A DNA stretch of 64,000 nt, taken from an uncultured Tateyamaria sp. (lineage in GTDB: Bacteria; Pseudomonadota; Alphaproteobacteria; Rhodobacterales; Rhodobacteraceae). The DNA is taken from positions 1-64,000 of the forward strand of contig NZ_CANLAG010000009.1 of the NCBI RefSeq assembly GCF_947488715.1, in the 5' to 3' direction. Under the pieces are notes generated by a model, which had not been told where the DNA came from, searched no databases, and was given only the letters and a program-made list of their open reading frames with translations. The position numbers and the translations under genes were made by a program. Positions 53,523-62,512 of the stretch are shown in pieces (position 1 is the stretch's first letter; each line of letters starts with the position of its first letter).

Positions 53523-53608
53523 GCCCAAGTGGCGGAATGGTAGACGCAGGGGATTCAAAATCCCCCGCCTTTGCGGGCGTGCCGGTTCGAGTCCGGCCTT
53601 GGGTACCA
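53523..53608 (+). tRNA. tRNA-Leu (CAA)
   Basis: Acceptor strands GCCCAAG and CTTGGGT pair, the anticodon loop ATTCAAAATC gives anticodon CAA, a long variable arm is present as in class II tRNAs, and the T arm GGTTCGAGTCC and terminal ACCA are visible. It reads UUG codons. Confidence 0.97.
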
Positions 53609-53620
53609 AGGGTTTTCAGT

Positions 53621-53653
53621 GGCTTAGCCCCACGTGTTGGGGCGGCCATTTTT
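53621..53653 (+). terminator. Terminator of tRNA-Leu
   Basis: GCCCCA (53627-53632) and TGGGGC (53638-53643) form a stem with a CGTGT loop, flanked by GGC and GGCC, then ATTTTT. It stands 12 bp after the tRNA. Confidence 0.8.
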
Positions 53654-53943
53654 CTCTATAGTCAGACGGTTCCACATCACGATTCATTCGTGTTCTGGTC
53701 GGAACTGCCGTGCAGTGCAAAAACGGGAAAATGGCCTTGAACGTCCGCTCGGCTGATTTTCACCATTGCTTGCTCAAGGTCTTCCAGCAGCCCGAAGTGG
53801 ACATCGGGTCTGGCCAGTGAGGTGACCGAAGGGCGGACTATGCTGCCTTTCGATTGTTCTGTGCGAAGGTCGGCTATACCAGCCTAAGGGCGGAGCTTGA
53901 TCGGAAGATGCTCGGTTCGCAACAGAGCGAGTTGGTTTCATTA

Positions 53944-54159
53944 CTATTCTTCGCGCTCTTTGCGCCATTTGAACCCGTAGAACAAAGCCTGAAGCGGAAA
54001 ACCAACACAGCAAGTCGCCAGGAATAGAGGGCCTTTGCCCCTGTTCCACTGCAAAATGTCGTCATACCAGATCAAACATGCAACAATTGCCAAACTACCG
54101 ATGATTGCCGTTCTTATGGTCTTTTGTTTGTTTGACGATCTCTTCCAGTTGAGTTCCAT
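53944..54159 (-). CDS. Possible small membrane protein
   Basis: A 71-residue frame from the ATG at 54159 has two hydrophobic stretches (TAIIGSLAIVACLIWYDDI and LFLATCCVGFPLQALFYG) and a charged end KWRKEREE, a fair two-helix membrane protein. There is no clear ribosome site, and the surrounding DNA seems non-coding. It may be real but isolated. Confidence 0.4.
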   Translation of the reverse strand: MELNWKRSSNKQKTIRTAIIGSLAIVACLIWYDDILQWNRGKGPLFLATCCVGFPLQALFYGFKWRKEREE

Positions 54160-55701
54160 GTCGGCAACTTGATTCACCTTAACCTCTATGGGAGACTTTT
54201 GCGCACTGCGCAGAAATTCGCAAGAAGGGCTCTCTCCAGGCGTTTGCTGCATAACTGTGCAATGTCTGCGTCCTGCGCACCGCAGACAATAGTGCCAGGG
54301 ACAGTGGCACACAGTGTGGGTTCAACTTGGCCCGAGGCATGACAAAGAGGCAATAGAGCGCCGATCTCTCCGGTTCGGCCCGCGACGGCCATCTGCGGTT
54401 TAGCCGGACAGGTGTCCGGCATTTCCAAACCAAAAGAGCAAACGTGCGGCAACGACAGCACCAACGCGCCGTAAGAGCCCGCTTCGAGGCACCGTCAAAG
54501 CGTTGTCTCGGGCGATTGGGAGGAGATTGGCGCCGGGTCCGGGGCTGGCGACCAAATGCTGGACGTCCCTTGAGGCGTGACAGTGATGACGGCTATTTCG
54601 CGGCGCTGGTCAACTTCCGCTGCATGGCGCATGCGGTCTGGAGCACCGAAGAAGCGGTGGCGAAAATTCAGGCGGCGTCCTGAGTATTGCAAGAGAATGA
54701 TCCTATCCCGCGCGCTGCGGGGGAGGTCACCTGGGTGCAGCCAGCGGACTTGATCGCGGCGGCGCCCCTTTTTGTCCCGACATTCATGACTTGTGACGCG
54801 GTCCGGCCGTGGGGTTTGTGCGCTCTGTGAGCGGGGCCAAGGCCTGCGGGGCGATTGATCATGGTTAACGCGTCAATGCGTTTTGTCTCAGGCCACCGTA
54901 GCGAGCGGACATCCGCCCGCGTTCGATTCGCTAAATGTGGCGTGGCGCGGAGTGATTCTTCGACAATCTAGGCAAATTTTGGGTATTGGACAGAAATTAA
55001 GGACAGGTTGAGCCAGAAACCTGCCACAAAATTGCCGCCAGACGGGTTCGACTATTGTTTCAGGAACGGAAACCGGGCGTTGAATCGCATTTGAGCGAAA
55101 AACAGCACAAATCCTTGCAACACGGGAAGTTCCGCCGATTTCCGCCGATTTTGCAATTCATGATGCGCGAAATGATGCTACCGTCGGTTGTGTATTGTCC
55201 ACATTCGGTCCCGTTTGTTCAGTTTTCGTTGAGCGAATAGTGACTTTTTTCGGACATTTTTCCCTTTGTTTGCGTCAAACCTGACCGTAAGAACATCCCT
55301 GCCCAACTGGGGGGCGATGTCTGTAGGTCACGGGGGCGACCGCACAAGACGTGCCGAAAAGGTACGAGAACTGTGTGTTCGCTGCGTTGCATTGCAACGA
55401 TTGCTGAACGTGCGCGTGTCGATTGATTTCGGCGCATGCGTAAGCCGTGCTGGCGCATATTCTCTCCTCTTCGCGTGTTGTGTGTGGGTCGCCCAAGTTG
55501 CCGTTGCATCGCTGCCTTTGGGTTTTGAGTGAGTGAATGATGGAGATGGCTATGTGCCGATTTTTGCAATCCAGGATGCGCACCGGCTTTGGGGGCCGCG
55601 GTGCACTGTGCGCGCACACGTCCATGCCCGTCTCTTCAACCCCTATTTTTTACCCGGCCGCGTTGCGCGCCGTCAGCAACAACGCCTAGGAGACCCATCC
55701 A
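54160..55701. other. Gene-poor 1.5 kb upstream of the giant RTX gene
   Basis: No frame here has convincing coding character; the longest frames run against one another and contain many cysteines and arginines from random translation. The stretch is lower in GC near 54900-55300 and holds a direct TTCCGCCGA repeat at about 55130-55150. It probably contains the promoter and control region of the gene at 55702; I could not identify a clear promoter. Confidence 0.5.
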
Positions 55702-58700
55702 ATGACCAAATTTATTGATTTCAATAATCTCGCCACCGGCACTGTCGTAGACAACGAATTCGCCGCTGAAGGAGTGACCATCTCGGCCATCGGTGGGTCC
55801 AACAAGGCAATGACCTTTAACACCGCTCTCCCGACAGGTGGCGACGACGATCTGGAGACGACGAACCTGAACCAGGCGTTGATCATCTCGGAAGACGGCG
55901 ACAGCAATGATCCAGACGACGAAGCGCATGGCGGCACGCTGCGCTTTGTGTTCGACGAGCCGTCGACAGTGAACCGTCTGACCTTCCTCGACATCGAGGA
56001 AAGCGCGTGGGTGAAATTCTACGATACCAACGGCCATTTCATCAAACAGGTGGATGTGCACGGTGTGGGCAACAACGGCCAGCGCATTGTCGATTTCGAC
56101 GTCGACAACGTGGGTCGGATGGACGTGATCCTGGGCGGGTCGGGTGCAATCGACAATCTGGTGTTCGACACAACGGGTGACGGCATCGTCGAAGGCGACA
56201 ACACCGGCAACCTGATCGACACCAACTTTGACGGCGACCCAGAGGGTGACCGCATTGATGCGAATGACGAGATCCTGGCGGGCGAAGGCCCCAATGACGA
56301 CATCGTCGACGCGCTGGGTGGCAACGACACCGTCAAGGCGGGCGAAGGCAATGATGACGTCTATGCGGGGTCGGGCAACGACGACGTGCAGGGCGGCAAC
56401 GGCAACGACCTGATCTTTGGCGACAGCAACTATGCTGGCGAAAACGCAGGCGTCACCGAGCGCGAAGTGTTCGAGTGGGAAAAATCGCCCTTTGGTGACG
56501 GCAACAATGTTGGCGGGTTCACGCAGGACACAGGCAACGTGGATGTCACATTCTCGGTGCTGCAACAGTCTGCGGCATCGCGCACGATCCAGTCGGATGA
56601 CCGCCAGAACATCGCCAACATCGATGGCGACGGCAACGCGATCGACAACAACAGCTCGCTCGACAACATCCTGAACGGGCACGGCAATTCGGCTGACTAC
56701 CAGCTCGACTTCTCTGCTCCGGTGGAAGATGTGTCGTTCCGCGTGAACGACATCGACGGCGACGGCGTGGTCCGCATCAAAGCGTTTGACGCGGCGGGCA
56801 ACCAGATCGAAGTCAACCTGGAAGGCGGCGACCGCCTGACACTGCTGGACACCGACGGTGTGGCTGGCAACGACACGGCTGACAGCAATGGCGGCTACCT
56901 CGAGGACACATCGCAGCAGTATTCGCTGCTGGTGAGCATTCCCGGTCCGGTGGCGCGTATCGTCATCGAGCACGACCAGGATGGTGGAAACAACAGCGGC
57001 ATTAACATCACCGACGTCTACTTTGACGCGCCCATCGCGGATGCAGGTGTGGCGGGCAACGACACGCTGGACGGCGGCGAAGGCGACGACACCATTTTCG
57101 GTGAAGACGGCAACGACTCGATCACGGGTGCGGGTGGCAACGATTCCCTCGAAGGGGGCGACGGCAACGACCGCATCTTTGGCGGTGCGGGCAATGACAC
57201 GCAGATCGGTGGTGACGGCAACGACACGCTGGGTGGCGCAGACTTTGGCGATGACTTGTTCATCGGCGGCGCGGGCGACGACATGGTCGAAGCCTCGTTC
57301 GGCAACGACACCATCGACGGCGGCACCGGCAATGACGACCTGTGGGCCTCGGCGGACAATGACCTGGTCAACGGTGGCGACGGCAACGACAACATCTATG
57401 GCGGCCACGGCAAGGACACGCTGTTTGGCGACGCGGATGACGACACCATTTCGGGCGGTTCGGATGCGGACACCATCGACGGTGGGTCGGGCAACGACTC
57501 GATCTTTGGTGACGGCAACTTCAAGGACGACACCGGCCCCGGCGGTGCAGACCTGATCACAGGTGGCACAGGCGACGACACCATCGACGGCATGGTCGGC
57601 AACGACACCCTCAAGGGTGAAGATGGCGACGATGTGCTGATCGGCGGCGACGGCAATGACCGTCTCGAAGGTGGCCGTGACAACGACGTGCTGGACGGTG
57701 GTGCAGATCGCGACATCCTGCTGGGTGGCTCGGGCAACGACACCGCGTTTGGTGGCGACGGCAACGACGAGATCTGGATGGGGTCGGGCGACGACTCGGT
57801 CGATGGCGGCAACGACAACGACTGGATCCACGGTCAGGGCGGCAACGACACGCTGAACGGTGACGCGGGCAACGACATGGTGTTCGGTGAAGCCGGCGAC
57901 GATGTGTTGTCCGGCGGCGAAGGCAACGACACCCTGTCGGGTGGCGACGATGCCGACACTATCTTTGGTGGTGCGGGTGACGTGGTTGATGGTGGTGCAG
58001 GTGGTTTTAACGCCAACCCTGCTCTGAACACCGACCTCGACGTGCTGGACCTGACGGGTCAAGGGCCATTCTTCCTCGACAACGTGACACCGGACGCAAA
58101 CGGCAACGGCATCAACGGCACCGTGGTGTTCGTGGATGGCGCGGGCAACCCCAACGGTCTGACGCTGACCTTCACCGAGATCGAAGAAGTTGTCGGTGAC
58201 GAGATCAACCGCGGCCCCGATGCGGCGGACGACACAGCGACCGTAGACGAAGACGGCAGCGTCGACATCGACGTTCTGGGCAACGACAGCGATCCCGATG
58301 GCGATCCGCTGGAAGTGACCGATGCCACATCGCCTGATGGTGACGTGACCATCAATGCCGACGGTTCGCTGACATTTGAGCCGAACGAGAACTTCAACGG
58401 TCCAACCACGATCACTTACACCGTCTCCGACGGCAACGGCGGCACCGACACGGCAACCGTCAACGTCACTGTGAACCCGGTCAACGACGCACCCGATGCG
58501 GTCAACGACACGGCCACAACTGACGAAGACACGCCCGTCACCATCGACGCACTGTTCAACGACACGGATGTGGACGGCGACGCGCTGACAATCACGGGGG
58601 CTTCGGTGCCTGCGGATCAGGGCACGGTCGAGGTTGTGGGCAACGAGTTGTTGTTCACGCCTGCCGAGAACTTCAACGGCGTGGCCACGATCTCTTATGC

Positions 58701-61700
58701 GATCAGCGACGGCAACGGCGGCACAGACACAGCCGAGGTTATGGTCACCGTGAACCCGGTGAACGATGATCCGGTTGCCGTGGACGACTTGGCCGATACC
58801 ATGGAAGACGAAGCGGTTGTGGTCGATCTGATCGGCAACGACACGGATGTGGACGGCGACCCGCTGGACATCGGCTCTGTGTCCGTACCGGCGGATCAGG
58901 GGTCTGTTGTCGACAATGGCGACGGCACCGTGACCTTTACACCTGCGCCGAACTTCAACGGCACAGCCACCATCACCTACACTGTGGTGGACGGCCAAGG
59001 CGGTGAAGACACAGGCGAAGCCATCGTGAACGTGGGCGCGGTCAATGACGGCCCCGATGCGGTCAACGACACTGCGACCACGGACGAAGACACGCCTGTG
59101 ACCATCGATGCGGTTGGCAATGACACCGACCCGGACGGCGATCCGCTGACCATCACAGGTGCAACCGTGCCTGCGGATCAGGGCACCGTGGACATCGTGG
59201 ACAACAAGCTGGTGTTCACGCCTGCCGAGAACTTCAACGGCGAAGCAACGATCACCTATGCCATCACCGACGGCAATGGCGGAACAGACACAGCCGAAGT
59301 TGCTGTGACAGTGAACCCCGTCAACGACGATCCGGTGGCTGTGGACGATCTTGAGACCACCGACGAAGACGTGGCCGTGGTTGTTGACCTCTTGGGCAAT
59401 GACACGGACGTGGACGGCGATACGCTGGAACTGGGCGATGTGTCCGTGCCTGCGGATCAGGGGTCTGTTGTCGACAATGGCGACGGCACGGTGACCTTTA
59501 CACCTGCGCCGAACTTCAACGGCCCGGCGACCATCACCTATACCGTCATCGACGGGAATGGTGGGTCCGACACAGGCGAGGCCATCGTCTCGGTTGGGGC
59601 GGTCAACGACGGTCCTGTGGCTGTGGACGATGCGGATACCACAGAAGAAGACACGCCCGTCACCGTGAATGTCGTCGGCAACGACACAGATGCGGATGGC
59701 GATGTGCTCGAGGTGATCTCGGCCACCGTCCCGGCGGACCAGGGGACAGTTACCAACAACAATGACGGCACGCTGACCTTCAACCCCGCTGAGAACTTCA
59801 ACGGCGAGGCCACGATCACCTACACGATCGCGGACGGCAACGGCGGCACGGACACAGGTGAGCTGGTTGTCACAGTCACACCTGTGAACGACGCACCCGA
59901 AGCCGAAGACGATGCGGCCACAACGCCCTTCAACACGGCGGTCGACATCCCCGTGCTGGCAAATGACAGCGATGTGGACGGTGATCCGCTGCGTGTGACC
60001 GAGGCCACCTCGCCTGATGGGGATGTGACCATCAACGCGGACGGCACGCTGACCTTTGAGCCGACACCCGGTTTCGAAGGACCTGCGACCATCAGCTATA
60101 CCATCACCGATGACAATGGCGGCTTTGACACCGCTGAGGTGATCGTGACGGTCGAAGAGCAGCCGCTGGACGGCATCGTTTCGGGCACCGATGACGGTGA
60201 ACTGATCGACGAAGACTATGTCGGCGATCCCGAAGGCGACATGGTCGACAACAACGATGAAATCCTGCCAGGCGAAGGCCCGAACGATGACATCATCGAA
60301 GCAGGCGGCGGCGACGACACCATCGTGGCTGGCGAAGGCAACGACGATGTGTTCGCAGGCGAAGGCAATGACCAGGTCCATGGCGGGCCGGGTGATGACA
60401 TCCTGCGCGGCGAAGAAGGCGAAGACCTGATCAACGGCGGTGCTGGCGACGACACCATCGAAGGCGGTGACGACGACGACACCATCAACGGTGGTGACGG
60501 GTCCGACAGCATCGAAGGCGGCGACGGCAACGACAGCATCACGTCCAGCGATCCCGACAACGATCTGCGCATCGACAAGGGCTATCCGGGTCTGTTCACC
60601 GGCGAAGAGGGGACACCCGAAGCCGAGAACGAGCGTGACTTTGTTGACGGCGGTGCCGGTGACGACACCATCAGCACGGGCGACGACCGCGACACCATCG
60701 TGGGCGGCACGGGCGACGATGTGATCGACGGCGGTATCGACGACGACGAAATCACAGGTGACGAAGGTGCAGACCGCATCGTGGGTGGTGAAGGCGAGGA
60801 CACGATCCTTGGCGGCATCGGCAACGACACGATCTATGCCGGCAACGATCCTGTGTTGGGTCTGGACGCGCTGAACATCGAGGACGACGGGTCCAACCCG
60901 TTTGGCCCCGATCTGCGCCCTGACAATGGCCGCGACTTCGTGGATGGTGGTGAAGGCGACGACCTGATCTTTGGTGCGGACGACGATGACACGCTGATCG
61001 GCGGCATCGGTAACGATACCATCGACGGCGAGATCGATGACGACTCCATCGACGGTGGCATCGGCGACGACAGCCTGCTGGGTGGTCAAGGCAACGACAC
61101 CATCGAAGGCGGCGAAGGCAACGACACCATCGACGCAGGTGGTCAGGCCGACACTGTCTTTGGCGGCGAAGGCAACGACTCCATCATCGGTGGCAACGGC
61201 GCTGACGTGCTGAACGGCGGCGAAGGCAACGACACCATCGACGGCAGCACTGGTGACGACACCATCAACGGTGACGGCGGCAACGACAGCATCATCGGTT
61301 CGACCGGCGATGACGTGATCGACGGGGGTGCCGGCAACGACACCATCGACGGTGGCAACGGTGGCGCCGACATCATGTCTGGTGGCGACGATCAGGACAC
61401 GTTCATCAACGTGAACGCTGGCGAAGAGGTCGACGGCAACGAAGGTGGCGACGACTTCGATACGCTGGATCTGCGCGGCTCGGCCCCTGGTGGCGGTTCG
61501 CTGAACGTGGTGTTCGATCCCACCAACCCTGAGAACGGTGTGGTCAACTACTTTGACACCAATGGTGACGCGGCGGGGTCCCTGACCTTTACCAACATCG
61601 AGAACGTCATCCCCTGCTTTACCCCCGGCACGCTGATTGCGACGCCGCAGGGTGAGCGCAAAGTCGAAGAGCTGGCCGTTGGTGACCGGATCATCACCCG

Positions 61701-62193
61701 CGACAACGGCATCCAGGAAGTACGCTGGGTCGGCCAACGCGCCATGTCCGGTGAAGAGCTGGCCCGCGCAGAACACCTGCGTCCGGTTCTGATCCAACAG
61801 GGTGCACTGGGCAACAACCTGCCAGAGCGTGACATGCTGGTATCGCCACAGCACCGTGTGCTGATGTCGAGCGACAAGACGGCGCTGTACTTTGACGAGA
61901 GCGAAGTTCTGGTCGCGGCCAAGCACCTGACGGGCATGGACGGTATTGACGTCGTGGACGTGTCGGAGACGACATATATCCACGTGATGTTCGACCAGCA
62001 CGAGGTGATCCTGTCCGATGGCGCATGGACCGAAAGCTTCCAGCCTGGTGATCAGACACTGGCGTCGATGGGTGACGCGCAACGGGCCGAGATCCTGGAA
62101 CTGTTCCCTGAACTGGAAACAGCCGAAGGTATCGAGGGTTACACCGCAGCACGCCGCAGCCTGAAAAAGCACGAAGCGCAACTGCTGACCTGA
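55702..62193 (+). CDS. Giant RTX/Ig-like repeat protein with C-terminal Hint domain
   Basis: The 2163-residue protein (AGGAGA eight bases upstream) has, in order: a beta-sandwich start (1-150); RTX repeats (about 167-245); a second beta-sandwich (about 250-445); RTX repeats (about 450-760); a DLTGQG linker; seven Ig/cadherin-like repeats of about 93 residues (about 840-1490, each with VNDxAxTxEDTPVTI and DGNGGTDT); RTX repeats (about 1491-1913); and a Hint_2 domain opening with Cys1972 (CFTPGTLIAT) and block-B LVSPQHRVL. There is no signal peptide, as expected for type I secretion. Hint domains cut their own chain at the cysteine, so the large N-part may be released. No intein-type C-terminal splice site is seen. 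Confidence 0.92.
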   Translation: MTKFIDFNNLATGTVVDNEFAAEGVTISAIGGSNKAMTFNTALPTGGDDDLETTNLNQALIISEDGDSNDPDDEAHGGTLRFVFDEPSTVNRLTFLDIEESAWVKFYDTNGHFIKQVDVHGVGNNGQRIVDFDVDNVGRMDVILGGSGAIDNLVFDTTGDGIVEGDNTGNLIDTNFDGDPEGDRIDANDEILAGEGPNDDIVDALGGNDTVKAGEGNDDVYAGSGNDDVQGGNGNDLIFGDSNYAGENAGVTEREVFEWEKSPFGDGNNVGGFTQDTGNVDVTFSVLQQSAASRTIQSDDRQNIANIDGDGNAIDNNSSLDNILNGHGNSADYQLDFSAPVEDVSFRVNDIDGDGVVRIKAFDAAGNQIEVNLEGGDRLTLLDTDGVAGNDTADSNGGYLEDTSQQYSLLVSIPGPVARIVIEHDQDGGNNSGINITDVYFDAPIADAGVAGNDTLDGGEGDDTIFGEDGNDSITGAGGNDSLEGGDGNDRIFGGAGNDTQIGGDGNDTLGGADFGDDLFIGGAGDDMVEASFGNDTIDGGTGNDDLWASADNDLVNGGDGNDNIYGGHGKDTLFGDADDDTISGGSDADTIDGGSGNDSIFGDGNFKDDTGPGGADLITGGTGDDTIDGMVGNDTLKGEDGDDVLIGGDGNDRLEGGRDNDVLDGGADRDILLGGSGNDTAFGGDGNDEIWMGSGDDSVDGGNDNDWIHGQGGNDTLNGDAGNDMVFGEAGDDVLSGGEGNDTLSGGDDADTIFGGAGDVVDGGAGGFNANPALNTDLDVLDLTGQGPFFLDNVTPDANGNGINGTVVFVDGAGNPNGLTLTFTEIEEVVGDEINRGPDAADDTATVDEDGSVDIDVLGNDSDPDGDPLEVTDATSPDGDVTINADGSLTFEPNENFNGPTTITYTVSDGNGGTDTATVNVTVNPVNDAPDAVNDTATTDEDTPVTIDALFNDTDVDGDALTITGASVPADQGTVEVVGNELLFTPAENFNGVATISYAISDGNGGTDTAEVMVTVNPVNDDPVAVDDLADTMEDEAVVVDLIGNDTDVDGDPLDIGSVSVPADQGSVVDNGDGTVTFTPAPNFNGTATITYTVVDGQGGEDTGEAIVNVGAVNDGPDAVNDTATTDEDTPVTIDAVGNDTDPDGDPLTITGATVPADQGTVDIVDNKLVFTPAENFNGEATITYAITDGNGGTDTAEVAVTVNPVNDDPVAVDDLETTDEDVAVVVDLLGNDTDVDGDTLELGDVSVPADQGSVVDNGDGTVTFTPAPNFNGPATITYTVIDGNGGSDTGEAIVSVGAVNDGPVAVDDADTTEEDTPVTVNVVGNDTDADGDVLEVISATVPADQGTVTNNNDGTLTFNPAENFNGEATITYTIADGNGGTDTGELVVTVTPVNDAPEAEDDAATTPFNTAVDIPVLANDSDVDGDPLRVTEATSPDGDVTINADGTLTFEPTPGFEGPATISYTITDDNGGFDTAEVIVTVEEQPLDGIVSGTDDGELIDEDYVGDPEGDMVDNNDEILPGEGPNDDIIEAGGGDDTIVAGEGNDDVFAGEGNDQVHGGPGDDILRGEEGEDLINGGAGDDTIEGGDDDDTINGGDGSDSIEGGDGNDSITSSDPDNDLRIDKGYPGLFTGEEGTPEAENERDFVDGGAGDDTISTGDDRDTIVGGTGDDVIDGGIDDDEITGDEGADRIVGGEGEDTILGGIGNDTIYAGNDPVLGLDALNIEDDGSNPFGPDLRPDNGRDFVDGGEGDDLIFGADDDDTLIGGIGNDTIDGEIDDDSIDGGIGDDSLLGGQGNDTIEGGEGNDTIDAGGQADTVFGGEGNDSIIGGNGADVLNGGEGNDTIDGSTGDDTINGDGGNDSIIGSTGDDVIDGGAGNDTIDGGNGGADIMSGGDDQDTFINVNAGEEVDGNEGGDDFDTLDLRGSAPGGGSLNVVFDPTNPENGVVNYFDTNGDAAGSLTFTNIENVIPCFTPGTLIATPQGERKVEELAVGDRIITRDNGIQEVRWVGQRAMSGEELARAEHLRPVLIQQGALGNNLPERDMLVSPQHRVLMSSDKTALYFDESEVLVAAKHLTGMDGIDVVDVSETTYIHVMFDQHEVILSDGAWTESFQPGDQTLASMGDAQRAEILELFPELETAEGIEGYTAARRSLKKHEAQLLT
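58495..59616 (+). repeat. 561-bp higher-order tandem repeat inside the giant RTX gene
   Basis: Ig-like repeats 2+3 (58495-59055) and 4+5 (59056-59616) are copies of one two-repeat unit. Matching landmarks (GATGCGGTCAACGACAC starts and the GTTGTCGACAATGG segment) are each offset by exactly 561 bp, or 187 residues, and about 58 bases near 58903 and 59464 differ at only one position. Repeats 1 and 7 resemble each other instead, giving the order A-B-C-B-C-B'-A'. Confidence 0.8.
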
Positions 62194-62339
62194 TCAGCAA
62201 GCGCTTCGCGCACACTCAAAATATGTGCAGCATTCCCCGCGTGATTCGCGGGGGACGCGGGGAACGGGGCAGGGGGCTGCACCCGTTCTTCGTGTTTAAT
62301 CCGCATAAATGCGTGGCATTGTTTCCAGTCCGAAACCGT

Positions 62340-62365
62340 ATGGTGCTGCATTGCAGCACCATTTT
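62340..62365 (+). terminator. Terminator after the giant RTX gene
   Basis: ATGGTGCTG (62340-62348) and CAGCACCAT (62354-62362) form a nine-bp stem with a CATTG loop, ending in TTTT. A second GC-rich hairpin with CCCCGCG and CGCGGGG arms lies at 62235-62253. The remaining 320 bp before the next gene show nothing else. Confidence 0.75.
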
Positions 62366-62512
62366 GCCTCATTTAGGCCGAGGTTTACCAATCTGAACAT
62401 TTTCCCCCTGAAATGCGACCGGATTTGAATTAATTCATATTGAGACGTGTTGACCCGTTGGGGGATGGCGAGATGCGTTCTCTGAGGTACTTTTGTGTGA
62501 AGGGCTGCTGCC

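Noticed and set aside
54186-54464. 92-residue minus-strand frame and overlapping frames in the gene-poor region
   Set aside because: Cys/Pro-rich random-looking translation, several competing frames and no ribosome site.
55636-62181. 2181-codon open frame on the minus strand antisense to the giant RTX gene
   Set aside because: It mirrors the plus-strand gene. The antisense of repeated GGC-GAC-GAC codons gives a stop-free run of Val/Ala/Asp; there is no ribosome site and no domain, while the plus strand gives clear RTX, Ig and Hint domains.
61615-62193. Intein splicing at the end of the giant RTX protein
   Set aside because: The chain ends with the Hint domain and about 50 more residues; there is no C-terminal His-Asn plus Cys/Ser/Thr junction and no C-extein, so hedgehog-type cleavage is the better model.
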